Origin: Providencia alcalifaciens
GTDB taxonomy: Bacteria; Pseudomonadota; Gammaproteobacteria; Enterobacterales; Enterobacteriaceae
DNA: 64,000 bases
NCBI GenBank assembly: GCA_025961275.1
Contig: JAOQNJ010000001.1
Coordinates: 4,113,353 to 4,177,352, forward strand
Direction: 5' to 3'
The translations under genes and the position numbers were made by a program. This document shows, one piece after another, positions 33,802 through 42,196 of this stretch (position 1 is its first letter; each line of letters opens with the position of its first letter). The notes below the pieces were generated by a model. The model searched no databases, was not told the DNA's origin, and was given only the letters and a program-made list of their open reading frames with translations.

Positions 33802-33837
33802 AAGGAGTTAGGTGTTAATCATCTAACTCCTTTTTAT
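33802..33837 (+). terminator. Terminator after the right att site
   Basis: Stem AAGGAGTTAG / CTAACTCCTT with an 11-nt loop and T run, 9 bp after the CCA-equivalent bases. Ends transcription from the CI-int-cargo operon; may be the original tRNA terminator or belong to the next element. Confidence 0.88.
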
Positions 33838-33842
33838 TTTTA

Positions 33843-33887
33843 CCTGATTTCGGGTCAGGTAATGGGTCAGGTAAGATTTTGGGTCAG
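33843..33887. repeat. GGGTCAGGTAA direct repeats at the start of the next island
   Basis: GGGTCAG occurs at 33852, 33864 and 33881, and ACCTGA..GTCAGGT forms a short hairpin at 33842-33860. Similar short repeats lie beside P4-type integrase att sites, so this may be the edge of a third element. Inference. Confidence 0.4.
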
Positions 33888-33902
33888 AATGGCTCAAGTT
33901 AC

Positions 33903-34298
33903 CTAATTCAACACATCCATGCTGACCTCTTCATCAGACATGATACGATTGGTTTCGTCTTCCCTAGAAATTATCAGTACACCTGTATCATTTTTGGATA
34001 AATTGACAATGCCAGTATTGTAATCCAAATAAATGTATTGGCTTTTATTCGTTTTTGTATTGACGACCCAATAGTCATTGATAAATTCTACACCATACTG
34101 TGGATCAGTCAGTACAGTATCGTCAGTAATTAGTAGAGTGTGATCATTCAGTTTATCGATCAAGCGTGCGTTATGGGGAACGGGTTTAGTGTGGACGCCT
34201 AATGCGTCGATATTTAATGGGTTGAGATATATCACGGTATTCGCGAAGACATTAAAAGATATCAGTGCACTGATTATCAGTAACATGATTTTTTTCAT
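33903..34298 (-). CDS. Secreted/periplasmic protein, unknown
   Basis: 131 aa from the ATG with GAGG upstream (an ATG 26 codons earlier has no signal-like start). N-terminal signal peptide MKKIMLLIISALISFNVFA, then a beta-rich domain (VIYLNPLNIDALGV, YGVEFINDYWVVNTKTNKSQY). No family recognised. First of a run of leftward small genes of the island. Confidence 0.6.
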   Translation of the reverse strand: MKKIMLLIISALISFNVFANTVIYLNPLNIDALGVHTKPVPHNARLIDKLNDHTLLITDDTVLTDPQYGVEFINDYWVVNTKTNKSQYIYLDYNTGIVNLSKNDTGVLIISREDETNRIMSDEEVSMDVLN

Positions 34299-34372
34299 TT
34301 TAACCTCATTATTGTGAATGTTTAACTCACAACCTAACTGGCTGTGAGTCTTCGGTTTTAACATTTTAAATA

Positions 34373-34744
34373 TCAATTTCTACGCATATCGTTAGGAAAG
34401 CAGTGAAATTGATCTTGCCGTTCAACGCGTTCTGCTTTTATCCAGCCTATTTTATCCGACTCTACTAAATTGCCATATGGAGTGACAGCCTGATAAAGCT
34501 GAACCCATATATTATCAGCCGTACTTTTGGTGGCCCAAAAGTACTCGGGTGATAAAGGCTTTTGGTAGAAAGTAAAGGAAGGGCTATTTGGGTACTCATA
34601 AACGGTGATCGGGCTTTTAGGTTCGTTGATAAAAGACACGCACTCACGATCACCGAGTACAGCAGAAATCTTGAGGGCAATACTTATGATCCCTAGCAGT
34701 GAGAGCCCAATAGGCAGCATTTTATCGATATTGTGTGAAAACAT
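34373..34744 (-). CDS. Membrane-anchored small protein, SH3-like
   Basis: 123 aa. One N-terminal hydrophobic segment (MLPIGLSLLGIISIALKIS) and a short beta domain (VYEYPNSPSFTFYQKPLS, WVQLYQAVTPYGNLVESDKIGWI) that looks like a bacterial SH3 fold (GNLVESDKIGWIKAERVE). Function unknown. Confidence 0.55.
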   Translation of the reverse strand: MFSHNIDKMLPIGLSLLGIISIALKISAVLGDRECVSFINEPKSPITVYEYPNSPSFTFYQKPLSPEYFWATKSTADNIWVQLYQAVTPYGNLVESDKIGWIKAERVERQDQFHCFPNDMRRN

Positions 34745-34805
34745 TAGACAATGATCTCAATACGTTTAACCAATATTCTTTGACGGATGACAAGGCTTCT
34801 CATGG

Positions 34806-35267
34806 CTACTTACCTTGAGCCGTTAAGAAGTAATGGCGAATTTTTTTATGGCTCCAATATCCACCGCCAATCGCAATCAATACCTCGATGAAAAGAGTGA
34901 TGATTGCACCGTTTCTACTGAAAAAATAAATGGATCTTAAACTTGGCATCAGCAGCGTACAGGTGATGACTAGGCCGATGATGATGGATAATGTCGTGCT
35001 GGCTAGGCGGGGGCTAAGGCGAAAGGTATAGTGGATATTGCGAAATGCACACACCACCCACAGCAGCAATTGAGCGAGGCATTGAGGGACAGTCAGTGCA
35101 AGCACATAAAGTATGAGGTAGAACAGTGGGATGGCGAAGGGGCTTAGGACTAGCCCCTCAAGATTAAAATGTGTGGCAAGTATTATGGTGAGTATGAAAC
35201 ACAGAATGAGGGTAATAATTAATGCAATGCGTTCAAGACCTAGGCGAAGGTGGGTGAGGGTATTCAT
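34806..35267 (-). CDS. Integral membrane protein, unknown
   Basis: 153 aa with four hydrophobic segments (IALIITLILCFILTIILAT; FYLILYVLALTVPQCLAQLLLW; TLSIIIGLVITCTLLM; AIITLFIEVLIAIGGGYW). No family recognised. In line with neighbouring leftward island genes. Confidence 0.6.
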   Translation of the reverse strand: MNTLTHLRLGLERIALIITLILCFILTIILATHFNLEGLVLSPFAIPLFYLILYVLALTVPQCLAQLLLWVVCAFRNIHYTFRLSPRLASTTLSIIIGLVITCTLLMPSLRSIYFFSRNGAIITLFIEVLIAIGGGYWSHKKIRHYFLTAQGK

Positions 35268-35285
35268 TCGATATCTCCTGTTGAT

Positions 35286-35456
35286 TTAAGCTTGCTGAAA
35301 TTCTTGAATCGGCTCTTGTGACGGAATGTGCCACTCATAACCACAATCACGGCACATCCAGCCCGTTCCCCATGGAATGATGTCTTTATCTGAATGGCAA
35401 TGTGGACAATCGGTAGGGAGTGAAAGGGGAGTAGACAAAATTGAATGATGTGGCAT
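35286..35456 (-). CDS. Small zinc-ribbon protein
   Basis: 56 aa, read directly from the sequence. CPHCHSDKD and CRDCGYEW give two CxxC knuckles 19 residues apart, a rubredoxin-like zinc ribbon, with an acidic/Gln tail. Lies between the WYL regulator and membrane gene in the same direction, spacing 4 and 18 bp, so probably in their operon. Confidence 0.7.
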   Translation of the reverse strand: MPHHSILSTPLSLPTDCPHCHSDKDIIPWGTGWMCRDCGYEWHIPSQEPIQEFQQA

Positions 35457-35460
35457 GGGA

Positions 35461-36159
35461 TTATCCTTCTGTTGTTGAAATGAGGGGCATCAGCAATTGC
35501 GATATCAATCGAAAATGCGGTAACGCAGCGATAAAGCTATTTTGTTGCGAAAGTTGGTTGATGTCTTTTTGGGGAATAAATGTGCTGACTAGCGGTTTAA
35601 CGGATTGAATGTCTTCCAGAAGAAATACATGGACTTGCTGGTGGTATGCTGCGAGCAGATACCATTGTCCTTCTCGGTAAATTAATTGATAAGGGCATAA
35701 TGGATGAAAGCGGCGTTCAGCGGTCAGTAAGGTAATGTGCTGATAGCCTATGATGGCATAGACTAATTGGTAAAAATGCTCGGCATGCTCCGCTGAAGTT
35801 CGGTGAGCATGATGCCAAATTAAACAAGGTGCATGTTGGCGTTGGGATAACAGCAAATTGAGTAAACGACTGTCTAGGCCCGGGAAAAGCCGCGTCATGC
35901 CCATTTGCTTGACGAACGTGAGAACATCTTTATTGCGATACGCTTTTAGCGTATTGAGTGGCAGGCGGTAAACCCCTTGCCGACCTTCTACACCCAAATA
36001 AGCTAAGCGTTTACGTAAATCCCGTTGTAACGTGCGTTCAGAAACATTGAACTCTTGAGCTAAACATGAGAGCACAAGGCTTTCTCCTGCCATTAAGCGG
36101 GCAATCAGCGCAGAGAGCCGCACAGCCATGCGGTCATATTTTCGGTTGGTCTGAAACAT
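35461..36159 (-). CDS. WYL-domain transcriptional regulator (YfjR-like)
   Basis: 232 aa, the length of E. coli YfjR (CP4-57). N-terminal HTH (RLSALIARLMAGESLVLSCL, FNVSERTLQRDLRKRLAYLG) and C-terminal WYL domain (CPYQLIYREGQWYLLAAYHQ, FLLEDIQSVKPL). Such regulators sense nucleic acid or nucleotides and often control island or defence genes. Heads the leftward block 33.9-36.2 kb. Confidence 0.82.
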   Translation of the reverse strand: MFQTNRKYDRMAVRLSALIARLMAGESLVLSCLAQEFNVSERTLQRDLRKRLAYLGVEGRQGVYRLPLNTLKAYRNKDVLTFVKQMGMTRLFPGLDSRLLNLLLSQRQHAPCLIWHHAHRTSAEHAEHFYQLVYAIIGYQHITLLTAERRFHPLCPYQLIYREGQWYLLAAYHQQVHVFLLEDIQSVKPLVSTFIPQKDINQLSQQNSFIAALPHFRLISQLLMPLISTTEG

Positions 36160-36575
36160 AACGTATTGCTCTCAATAACAGACAGTTAGAAATTATAGGG
36201 ATAAGGGAGTTTAACTTAGGGAGTTGACAGGTTGTGTCTGTTGGGAAAAATTCTCATTGGGCTTTTTAGTGAAAAATCACTATAAGTAATTCATTGATAA
36301 ATAACGTGATGGTGTTTATTTGAACAATAAGAAAGCAACGCGCAACGACACACCCTGTCAGGGCGGGAAAATTAGTTGGGTTGGCGAGGGGCGAGTTGGT
36401 TAAATAAGGTATCCGCCATCACCCACAGGGCTTTATTGAGTTTGATATCGCCATCAATACCATTAACTGAACGAGTGCGAGCGTGTTTACCTTTTGCAGT
36501 GCGGCCTGATATGATCTGCTTTAATCAAACAGGACACTTTAATAATGGAATATAATCCAATTATTGAGGTGTTAA

Positions 36576-36863
36576 ATGAAAAAACGAACAAACAGGTTTT
36601 ACACTACTGAGTTTAAGCAAGAAGCGGTCGCATTAGTCACCGAACAAGGTTATAGCGTCCCAAAAGCGGCAGCTTCATTAGGGATCACCGATAAATTACT
36701 TTATAACTGGAAAGCAAAATTCGATGCTGAACAATCCGGTAGCAGCTTGAATGCCGATGAGAGAGCTGAGCTATTAAGGCTTCGAAAAGAAAATAAAGAA
36801 CTTAGGATGGAGAAAGAGATCCTAAAAAAAGCCAGCGCCCTCCTGCTAAAGGAAACCAAGTAG
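36576..36863 (+). CDS. IS3-family OrfA, copy 2
   Basis: 95 aa, identical in sequence to OrfA of copy 1: HTH plus leucine zipper. Intact A7G slippery run near the end, so OrfAB fusion can be made; copy likely active. Confidence 0.93.
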   Translation: MKKRTNRFYTTEFKQEAVALVTEQGYSVPKAAASLGITDKLLYNWKAKFDAEQSGSSLNADERAELLRLRKENKELRMEKEILKKASALLLKETK

Positions 36864-36901
36864 CGTTTAAAACGATTAAGCAATTATCTTCACAGTTTCC
36901 C

Positions 36902-37726
36902 GTGCTGAAGCTCTGCAAGTTAATGAAAATAAGTCGTTCTGCCTACTATGCTTGGCTTAAACGCCCAGCAAAATTGATCACCGCAGAACAACTTAGCCTG
37001 TACCGCAGAGCCAAAGCTATCTTTGAACAGAGTCGAAATAGCTTAGGTTATAGAACGTTACGTAAACGGTTATGCAAAGAGGGCTTTAGCGTGAGTGCTT
37101 ATGGCGTTCAAAAGCTAATGGCTCAGCTTGGCCTAGTCGTCACTCAGCGCGTTGCTTACAAAGTCACCACAAAACGCAAACACAGTGATGCCGTAGCCGA
37201 TAATTTGCTCAATCAAAATTTTAATCCTCACGCACCTAACGAAGTGTGGGCGGGTGATGTGACCTATTTAAAAACAGGGGAAGGCTGGATGTATTTAGCC
37301 ATCGTGATGGACTTATACTCACGCCGTATTGTGGGTTGGCATATCGATAAACGAATGACGGCAGATTTAGTCAGTAAAGCCTTGATGAAAGCGTATAACT
37401 TACGCCAGCCCGAAAAAGGCTTAGTCTTTCATAGTGATAGAGGCTCTCAATATACGAGTAAGCGATATCGCCGCTTGCTAACAAGCTATGGTATTAGGGC
37501 AAGCATGGGTGATGTTGGAGCCTGTTGGGATAACGCCGTTGTAGAACGATTTTTTGGCAGTTTAAAACACGATTGGGTACTGAAAATCCCTCAGCCGACT
37601 CGGAAACAGATGAAAGAAGATGTTATCGCGTATATGCGCTATTACAACCTAGAAAGGTTTCATACTGCCAACGGTGATCTGTCCCCAATTGAGTATGAAC
37701 AAAATTCCTTAAGAAAAGTGTCCTGA
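36902..37726 (+). CDS. IS3-family transposase OrfB, copy 2
   Basis: 274 aa, identical to OrfB of copy 1, with complete DDE residues (VWAGDVTYL, HSDRGSQYT, NAVVERFFGSL). The -1 frame is open from the slippery run in orfA to this ATG. Confidence 0.93.
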   Translation: MLKLCKLMKISRSAYYAWLKRPAKLITAEQLSLYRRAKAIFEQSRNSLGYRTLRKRLCKEGFSVSAYGVQKLMAQLGLVVTQRVAYKVTTKRKHSDAVADNLLNQNFNPHAPNEVWAGDVTYLKTGEGWMYLAIVMDLYSRRIVGWHIDKRMTADLVSKALMKAYNLRQPEKGLVFHSDRGSQYTSKRYRRLLTSYGIRASMGDVGACWDNAVVERFFGSLKHDWVLKIPQPTRKQMKEDVIAYMRYYNLERFHTANGDLSPIEYEQNSLRKVS

Positions 37727-37808
37727 TTTAGTTGCGCAGAACAGGTCACGGCGAATACTGTTAGCAGAACCAAAACGCGAAGCTAATAAACTCATGATAG
37801 ACTCCTGA

Positions 37809-38234
37809 TTAATCAATTAAGTGGAAAATGGCAGCAGACTCGGGATGTTGTAACGCGTAGTCACGCAACTGATAAAAGCGGTCGCACATCACTTCGCTTT
37901 CTGTTTGGAATGACCAGATGCTGTACAGGATAAGACACACTGCAATGCCTGCCGCCTCTTGGCTCACCGTGGCTTCATTGCCGTTGTGCATGTTGAATAG
38001 GGTTAAGGTGTCTGCGTTGATATCGGGGTAAATAAAGGCACCGCCATTATTGAGCCTGCCATACTCCCAGTAACCGCCATGATACTCGTTGCAGAATTGA
38101 CCCATCGTGGTGAAGATCACCACTTCAAAGGTGGCCCAGCCTTTAACCACACCAAAATGGTTGAACCAAAAATCAAGGCGTTGTTCATCGGGAACGAGTG
38201 TCATTGCAATAGCGGATTTAGTTGTGTTATTCAT
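37809..38234 (-). CDS. KlcA/ArdB-type antirestriction protein
   Basis: 141 aa. Family pattern MTLVPDEQRLDFWFNHFG, QFCNEYHGGYWEYGRLNNGGAF, EAAGIAVCLILYSI, and C-terminal FYQLRDYALQHPESAAIFHLID match KlcA/ArdB almost throughout. These proteins block type I restriction without being DNA mimics. Directly upstream of the YafZ remnant (13 bp), as in CP4-type islands. Confidence 0.92.
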   Translation of the reverse strand: MNNTTKSAIAMTLVPDEQRLDFWFNHFGVVKGWATFEVVIFTTMGQFCNEYHGGYWEYGRLNNGGAFIYPDINADTLTLFNMHNGNEATVSQEAAGIAVCLILYSIWSFQTESEVMCDRFYQLRDYALQHPESAAIFHLID

Positions 38235-38265
38235 AAGTTAATACTCCAATAAAAAGAAATAAAAA

Positions 38266-38293
38266 AGCGCCAACCCCGTTAAGGATTGGCGCT
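38266..38293 (-). terminator. Terminator after the GTPase gene
   Basis: Stem AGCGCCAA / TTGGCGCT with inner GG/CC pairs; on the minus strand followed by TTTTTTATTT. Separates the GTPase from klcA. Confidence 0.88.
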
Positions 38294-38325
38294 AAGAGTG
38301 ATAAATAATAAGTTAACGTAATAGG

Positions 38326-39198
38326 TTAAAAGAACAGGCTCCACAGGGATTTAGCGACGGAGACGATGCTCTTTTTGACAGTGCTAATCGTACTTTTTAT
38401 CAATGGTGGCAAGGGAATGATATCGATTAAGGTATCAACAATATCACTGATACATTGCCCGAAATCGTTACGTGCAGTGTTCTCCACGGATTGCGTTCGG
38501 TAAGTGCTGCTCAGTTGCCTAGCGACACCGCTACTGGCTTGCGCCGGTAACGTCTGTATTAATTGCTCGGCTAATTCAGTTAGTTGATAGTTTTCGACCG
38601 CAGACACGACCATCACAGGGTGATGCGGCTTAAAGGTGGTTATTACGGCTTGTTGCTTCAATTCTAAGTTAGCCGCTTGCGATGGTGAGGGCTGGTGGTT
38701 GTGTTCATCCCACTGACGACAGGGCTCTATTTTGTCGGCTTGGTTCAGCACGAATAGAAAGCGGTTTGGTTGATAACCACATTGCTCGGTGAGAAAACGA
38801 TAACATTGTTCATCGGAAGACCACGCTCTATCATCGGCCTTAAGTGCCCAGATGATTAAATCCAGTTCTGGCAATAAGTTACGGTAGAGCTGGTGGTATT
38901 CTCTATCACGCTCAAGGCTTTCCCCCACGCCGGGTAAATCAACAAAGGTGAGCGCATGGTTATTCATATTCATACTGAAGCGTTGGGCTTGCCGTGTGCA
39001 GCCGGAGACATTACTCACAGACGAGAGTGGGGATTGGAATAGTGCGTTGATGAGGCTGGATTTTCCCGCTCCCGTTTTACCCACTAGACCGATGGTGGGA
39101 GAGTAGTTAATTAGGTGGTTGAGTTGGTTAAAAAATGCAGTTTGAAATTGATTAGGAAAAGCGGATAGGGCTGTTTTAAATTGGATGTTCTTAGGCAT
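38326..39198 (-). CDS. YfjP/YeeP-type GTPase
   Basis: 290 aa, dynamin/Era-like small GTPase of CP4 islands. G1 GLVGKTGAGKSSL (about residues 38-50), G3 VDLPGVGES, G4 LNQADK, all intact. C-terminal amphipathic/hydrophobic helices (VDTLIDIIPLPPLIKSTIST) may touch membrane. Cell role in islands unknown. Own terminator follows. Confidence 0.87.
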   Translation of the reverse strand: MPKNIQFKTALSAFPNQFQTAFFNQLNHLINYSPTIGLVGKTGAGKSSLINALFQSPLSSVSNVSGCTRQAQRFSMNMNNHALTFVDLPGVGESLERDREYHQLYRNLLPELDLIIWALKADDRAWSSDEQCYRFLTEQCGYQPNRFLFVLNQADKIEPCRQWDEHNHQPSPSQAANLELKQQAVITTFKPHHPVMVVSAVENYQLTELAEQLIQTLPAQASSGVARQLSSTYRTQSVENTARNDFGQCISDIVDTLIDIIPLPPLIKSTISTVKKSIVSVAKSLWSLFF

Positions 39199-39340
39199 AT
39201 TACTCCTTGAAATAAAAGAAAATTATAGTTACTCAAGGGGGTGATATATATCTGAGATTAATTATAAAATTAGTTATCTAACAATAGTAAATCATGGTTA
39301 TGATTCTTAGCCGTAATTAGTTAAATAAGTTAGGAGATTT

Positions 39341-39439
39341 ATGTCCTCATTCATGCTAGGCTTGATAACTAATTTAGCCTGTTTAGCGTTTTATGGTCCG
39401 ATCATTCTTACTTATAAGTCAGTAAGAATTACTCTTTAG
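39341..39439 (+). CDS. Possible 32-aa small membrane peptide
   Basis: ATG seven bases after AGGAG; peptide MSSFMLGLITNLACLAFYGP plus a short polar end, hydrophobic enough to span the membrane once. Small toxins of type I systems look like this, but no antisense RNA gene was identified. Confidence 0.35.
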   Translation: MSSFMLGLITNLACLAFYGPIILTYKSVRITL

Positions 39440-39927
39440 ATTGAGTATTTAAAACATCATCTAATGATATGATTTTTATATTGATATTTTTGAAATGGGA
39501 TAATGAAGAGAAGGTGTTGTTCATGTGGTTAGTTAAGTATCTAACTATTCAAAATAGCTAACTAATGCCAGACTTATTTTAAATATTAGTGAACGGGCTT
39601 TTGTATGCTTAGGGAAAAATTTTATGTAGCATGGAATGTGCATAGATTGAAATGACTGCCTTTTATAAGGCCTATATTGGCAATAGGCAAGGATCTTCAT
39701 AAGCTCTATCATGTTTTCAGTTTTTTCAGGTAATTTTGATGAAAACTCAGATAATAATTTTTTGTCTAGCCTATTTTTACTATCAACTGGTGATGTTGAT
39801 ATAGGATATATGAATTATTATACATTTGTTTTTTTTCGATTTTAAGCTCGTTTCATTAAATTTAGCTTTTATTTTTATTGTGTACATCATTCTTATTTTC
39901 ATTCCATCAAAAAATTAAAGGATATTT
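39440..39927. other. A+T-rich intergenic stretch
   Basis: No credible gene. A short open frame near 39710 (MFSVFSGNFDENSDNNF) lacks a binding site and family resemblance. Probably upstream region of the gene at 39928. Confidence 0.4.
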
Positions 39928-40836
39928 ATGTCAGATTGTAATTTTAGAAACTATGGATCTTGGTGGTATTGTTCACCAGAAGGCGAGTTCTTAAAAGATG
40001 GAGAGCGACCATTCCAATTAGAAATGCGTGCTCTGTCTAGATCCTTACGTCGAGGGTATGAAAACGTAAAGAATAAATCAATTGAAGAGATGGCGTTATC
40101 AGTGAGGGATCAAGCTATTGATGGTGTGACAGGGTTAGTCGAAAATGTTGGGTTGGGTTTGGACCGATTATCTAAAGCATGGTTGCATAGTAAATTATCA
40201 ACAACAACAAAGTATAACCCTATTTTTGATAGAGATGCTGAGGCTATACATCTCTTGTTTTATGCTAAAAATCCATTTGAAATAATTGAAGTTGCAGCAA
40301 GCATAATTTCAGAATATATCTATGAAAACTTGGATAAAAGTCAAATTGAATCTTTAAATAAATTTTTGGTAAAAAATGAAAATATAGTAAATAACGATAT
40401 AGGTAGAGAGCGATTTAATGAATTTGCATACTTTAAATTAGCAAATGAAATTCCATCTATGGTTGAAAATTCTATAGTTAAAAAAATGATAATATCAGCT
40501 TTGATATATTTAATTGCTAGAAGAGCATTTTTTAATTTGAATATTTTCAAACGAAAAGAAAAGTTAAAAACAAAGCCATCTTTGTCAAAAGGGTATGTTG
40601 ATTTGTTTTTAATATTAACAAGCTCTTATGGGATAATAGAGAAGTTAGATGGAGCATCGAAAAGACTAAAAGTTATCAGCCCAGATTTATATAGCCGGTT
40701 AGATAAGGAAAAATTATCTTTAACTTATTTCTTTTTTGAGAAGGAAGTAAGCCCAATACTAACTATTCTAGGAAGTAAAGGCTTGCATGATAGTTATGAA
40801 CTATTACAGGCCTTTAAGTACCTAAAGAATAATTAA
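39928..40836 (+). CDS. Unknown protein beside Hcp, candidate T6SS cargo or immunity
   Basis: 302 aa, no family recognised. N-terminus MSDCNFRNYGSWWYCSPEGEF, then basic and helical segments; a hydrophobic stretch MIISALIYLIARRAFFNLN near residue 190. No signal peptide. Converges on hcp with a 4-bp overlap of stops. Orphan hcp genes often lie beside effector genes, so this could be a secreted toxin; the hydrophobic helix would suit a membrane-active one. Inference only. Confidence 0.6.
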   Translation: MSDCNFRNYGSWWYCSPEGEFLKDGERPFQLEMRALSRSLRRGYENVKNKSIEEMALSVRDQAIDGVTGLVENVGLGLDRLSKAWLHSKLSTTTKYNPIFDRDAEAIHLLFYAKNPFEIIEVAASIISEYIYENLDKSQIESLNKFLVKNENIVNNDIGRERFNEFAYFKLANEIPSMVENSIVKKMIISALIYLIARRAFFNLNIFKRKEKLKTKPSLSKGYVDLFLILTSSYGIIEKLDGASKRLKVISPDLYSRLDKEKLSLTYFFFEKEVSPILTILGSKGLHDSYELLQAFKYLKNN

Positions 40837-41300
40837 TTTGCTATGCTATAACCAGATGTCCCTGCCGTATGGTGACTACAAGTTATATCTCTATATTGAA
40901 CGAGTATAGATTCTTCTGGTTGAGATTCATTGTTGTTTATACAATGAGGGTAGCGAGTCGAATAGTCAACAATAGATGCTTTATTTAACATTATAGAATA
41001 ATATTGCTCAAGTTTTCCATGCTGCGATGTTCGGTAAAAATCGAATGTTAACTTAAGAACTTCATTATTTGATATGGAGCTCAATAATAGTGGTGATGAT
41101 TTATCGATACATTTAATAAATTCAATGGGTTGATGGGATAAATTTTGTCCTCTTGTAATTGAACTATTATATTCAATCACAAAAATTTGGTCTTCTTTTC
41201 CTTGTTGGTATCTGTTTCCTATCGAGTCAATAGTTCCGCATCCTTTTGATATTAAACCTTGTTTTTCACCTTCAATTGATAAATATATTAAGTTGCTCAT
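40833..41300 (-). CDS. hcp: Type VI secretion tube protein Hcp (orphan)
   Basis: 155 aa. Hcp1-family hallmarks: LIYLSIEGEKQGLISKGCGT, SIGNRYQQGKEDQIFVIEYN, HQPIEFIKCIDKSSPLL, FDFYRTSQHGKLEQYYSI, and ending AGTSGYSIAN. Forms hexameric rings of the T6SS inner tube and carries small effectors in its lumen. No other T6SS structural gene is in the window, so it depends on a cluster elsewhere. Confidence 0.92.
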   Translation of the reverse strand: MSNLIYLSIEGEKQGLISKGCGTIDSIGNRYQQGKEDQIFVIEYNSSITRGQNLSHQPIEFIKCIDKSSPLLLSSISNNEVLKLTFDFYRTSQHGKLEQYYSIMLNKASIVDYSTRYPHCINNNESQPEESILVQYRDITCSHHTAGTSGYSIAN

Positions 41301-41401
41301 ATTTTCCTATATTTTTTTGTTGGCATGTTAAAAATATTGTTGAGTATCTTAGCGTGAATATATAAGATAAATCAAATTTTATTACTAGGCTGGGTGGTGT
41401 T

Positions 41402-42088
41402 ATGTTTCACAAAAAACTATTTTTAGCCATGACCTTAATGTTAGTGCTAGGTTTTAATTTCAGAGCCTACTCTTCAAATGAGAATATGGATTTTAAAATA
41501 TTAAAACACTCTATTTCCAGCTTTCAATTTAGCATGGCAAATATTTTTTTTAATGATAAAAATTATTTTGACGCTAAAAGGTATTATTTATATTCATCTG
41601 AAAATGATAATTCAGATGCCACTGCATATATTGGATTTCTTTATGAAGAAGGCCTGGGAGTAGAAAAAAGTTATGATGAAGCTATGAGTTGGTACTTAAA
41701 AGCATCAAAGCAATCTAATGGTTTAGCTCAAAATAATATTGGCTCATTGTATGACTATGGTTTTGGAGTAAAGCAAGATTACAAAAAAGCAATGGAATGG
41801 TATAAAAAGTCTGATAAGAATGGATACGAAAAGGCATCCAATAATATTGGGTATTTATATCAGAATGGACTAGGTGTTGACATTAATTATAGAAAAGCAA
41901 TGGAATGGTATTTGAAGTCAGCAGCGAAAAATAATGCAGGAGCTATGTATAATATCGGATATTTATACGAAAAAGGATTAGGAGTTCCTATGGATATTAA
42001 TAAAGCTAAAGAATGGTATAATAAAGCAAGTAAGCTAGGGCTAGAAATTGCTAAGTTTAGATTAAATTTGCTAGAGAGAAAATATTAG
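41402..42088 (+). CDS. Sel1-repeat protein, exported
   Basis: 228 aa. N-terminal signal peptide (LFLAMTLMLVLGFNFRAYS), then at least four 36-residue Sel1-like repeats (YIGFLYEEGLGVEKSYDEAM, NIGSLYDYGFGVKQDYKKAM, NIGYLYQNGLGVDINYRKAM, NIGYLYEKGLGVPMDINKAK). Periplasmic Sel1 proteins serve as adaptors and as immunity proteins for some T6SS effectors; its place 100 bp from hcp makes immunity plausible but not shown. Confidence 0.8.
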   Translation: MFHKKLFLAMTLMLVLGFNFRAYSSNENMDFKILKHSISSFQFSMANIFFNDKNYFDAKRYYLYSSENDNSDATAYIGFLYEEGLGVEKSYDEAMSWYLKASKQSNGLAQNNIGSLYDYGFGVKQDYKKAMEWYKKSDKNGYEKASNNIGYLYQNGLGVDINYRKAMEWYLKSAAKNNAGAMYNIGYLYEKGLGVPMDINKAKEWYNKASKLGLEIAKFRLNLLERKY

Positions 42089-42196
42089 AGTGAATTCAAA
42101 TAGATTATTTTTTTGTGTTTATCTAAGTTGAATTTATTGGTAGCGTAAACGCACTATTTACATGGTTATTTAAAAGGATATATATGTCAGTAAAAG

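Larger units (their letters stand above)
36512..37743 (+). mobile_element. IS3-family element, copy 2 (1232 bp)
   Basis: Same ends and length as copy 1, opposite orientation. Left flank ATA and right flank GGT differ, so no target duplication; instead the flanks are two ends of one gene with its middle lost. Confidence 0.93.
36373..37795 (-). pseudogene. YafZ/YfjQ-family (DUF932/DUF945) gene, gutted by IS copy 2
   Basis: Start at 37795: MSLLASRFGSANSIRRD is the family N-terminus and runs into the IS at 37744. On the far side, 36373-36511 encodes SGRTAKGKHARTRSVNGIDG..LNKALWVMADTLFNQL, the family C-terminus. About 210 central codons of the usual 270 are missing and no target duplication flanks the IS, so a deletion ended at the IS. 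CP4-57-type islands carry this gene beside yfjP/klcA relatives. Confidence 0.88.

Noticed and set aside
39710-39845. Open frame MFSVFSGNFDENSDNNF
   Set aside because: A+T-rich short frame with no binding site or family; likely chance.
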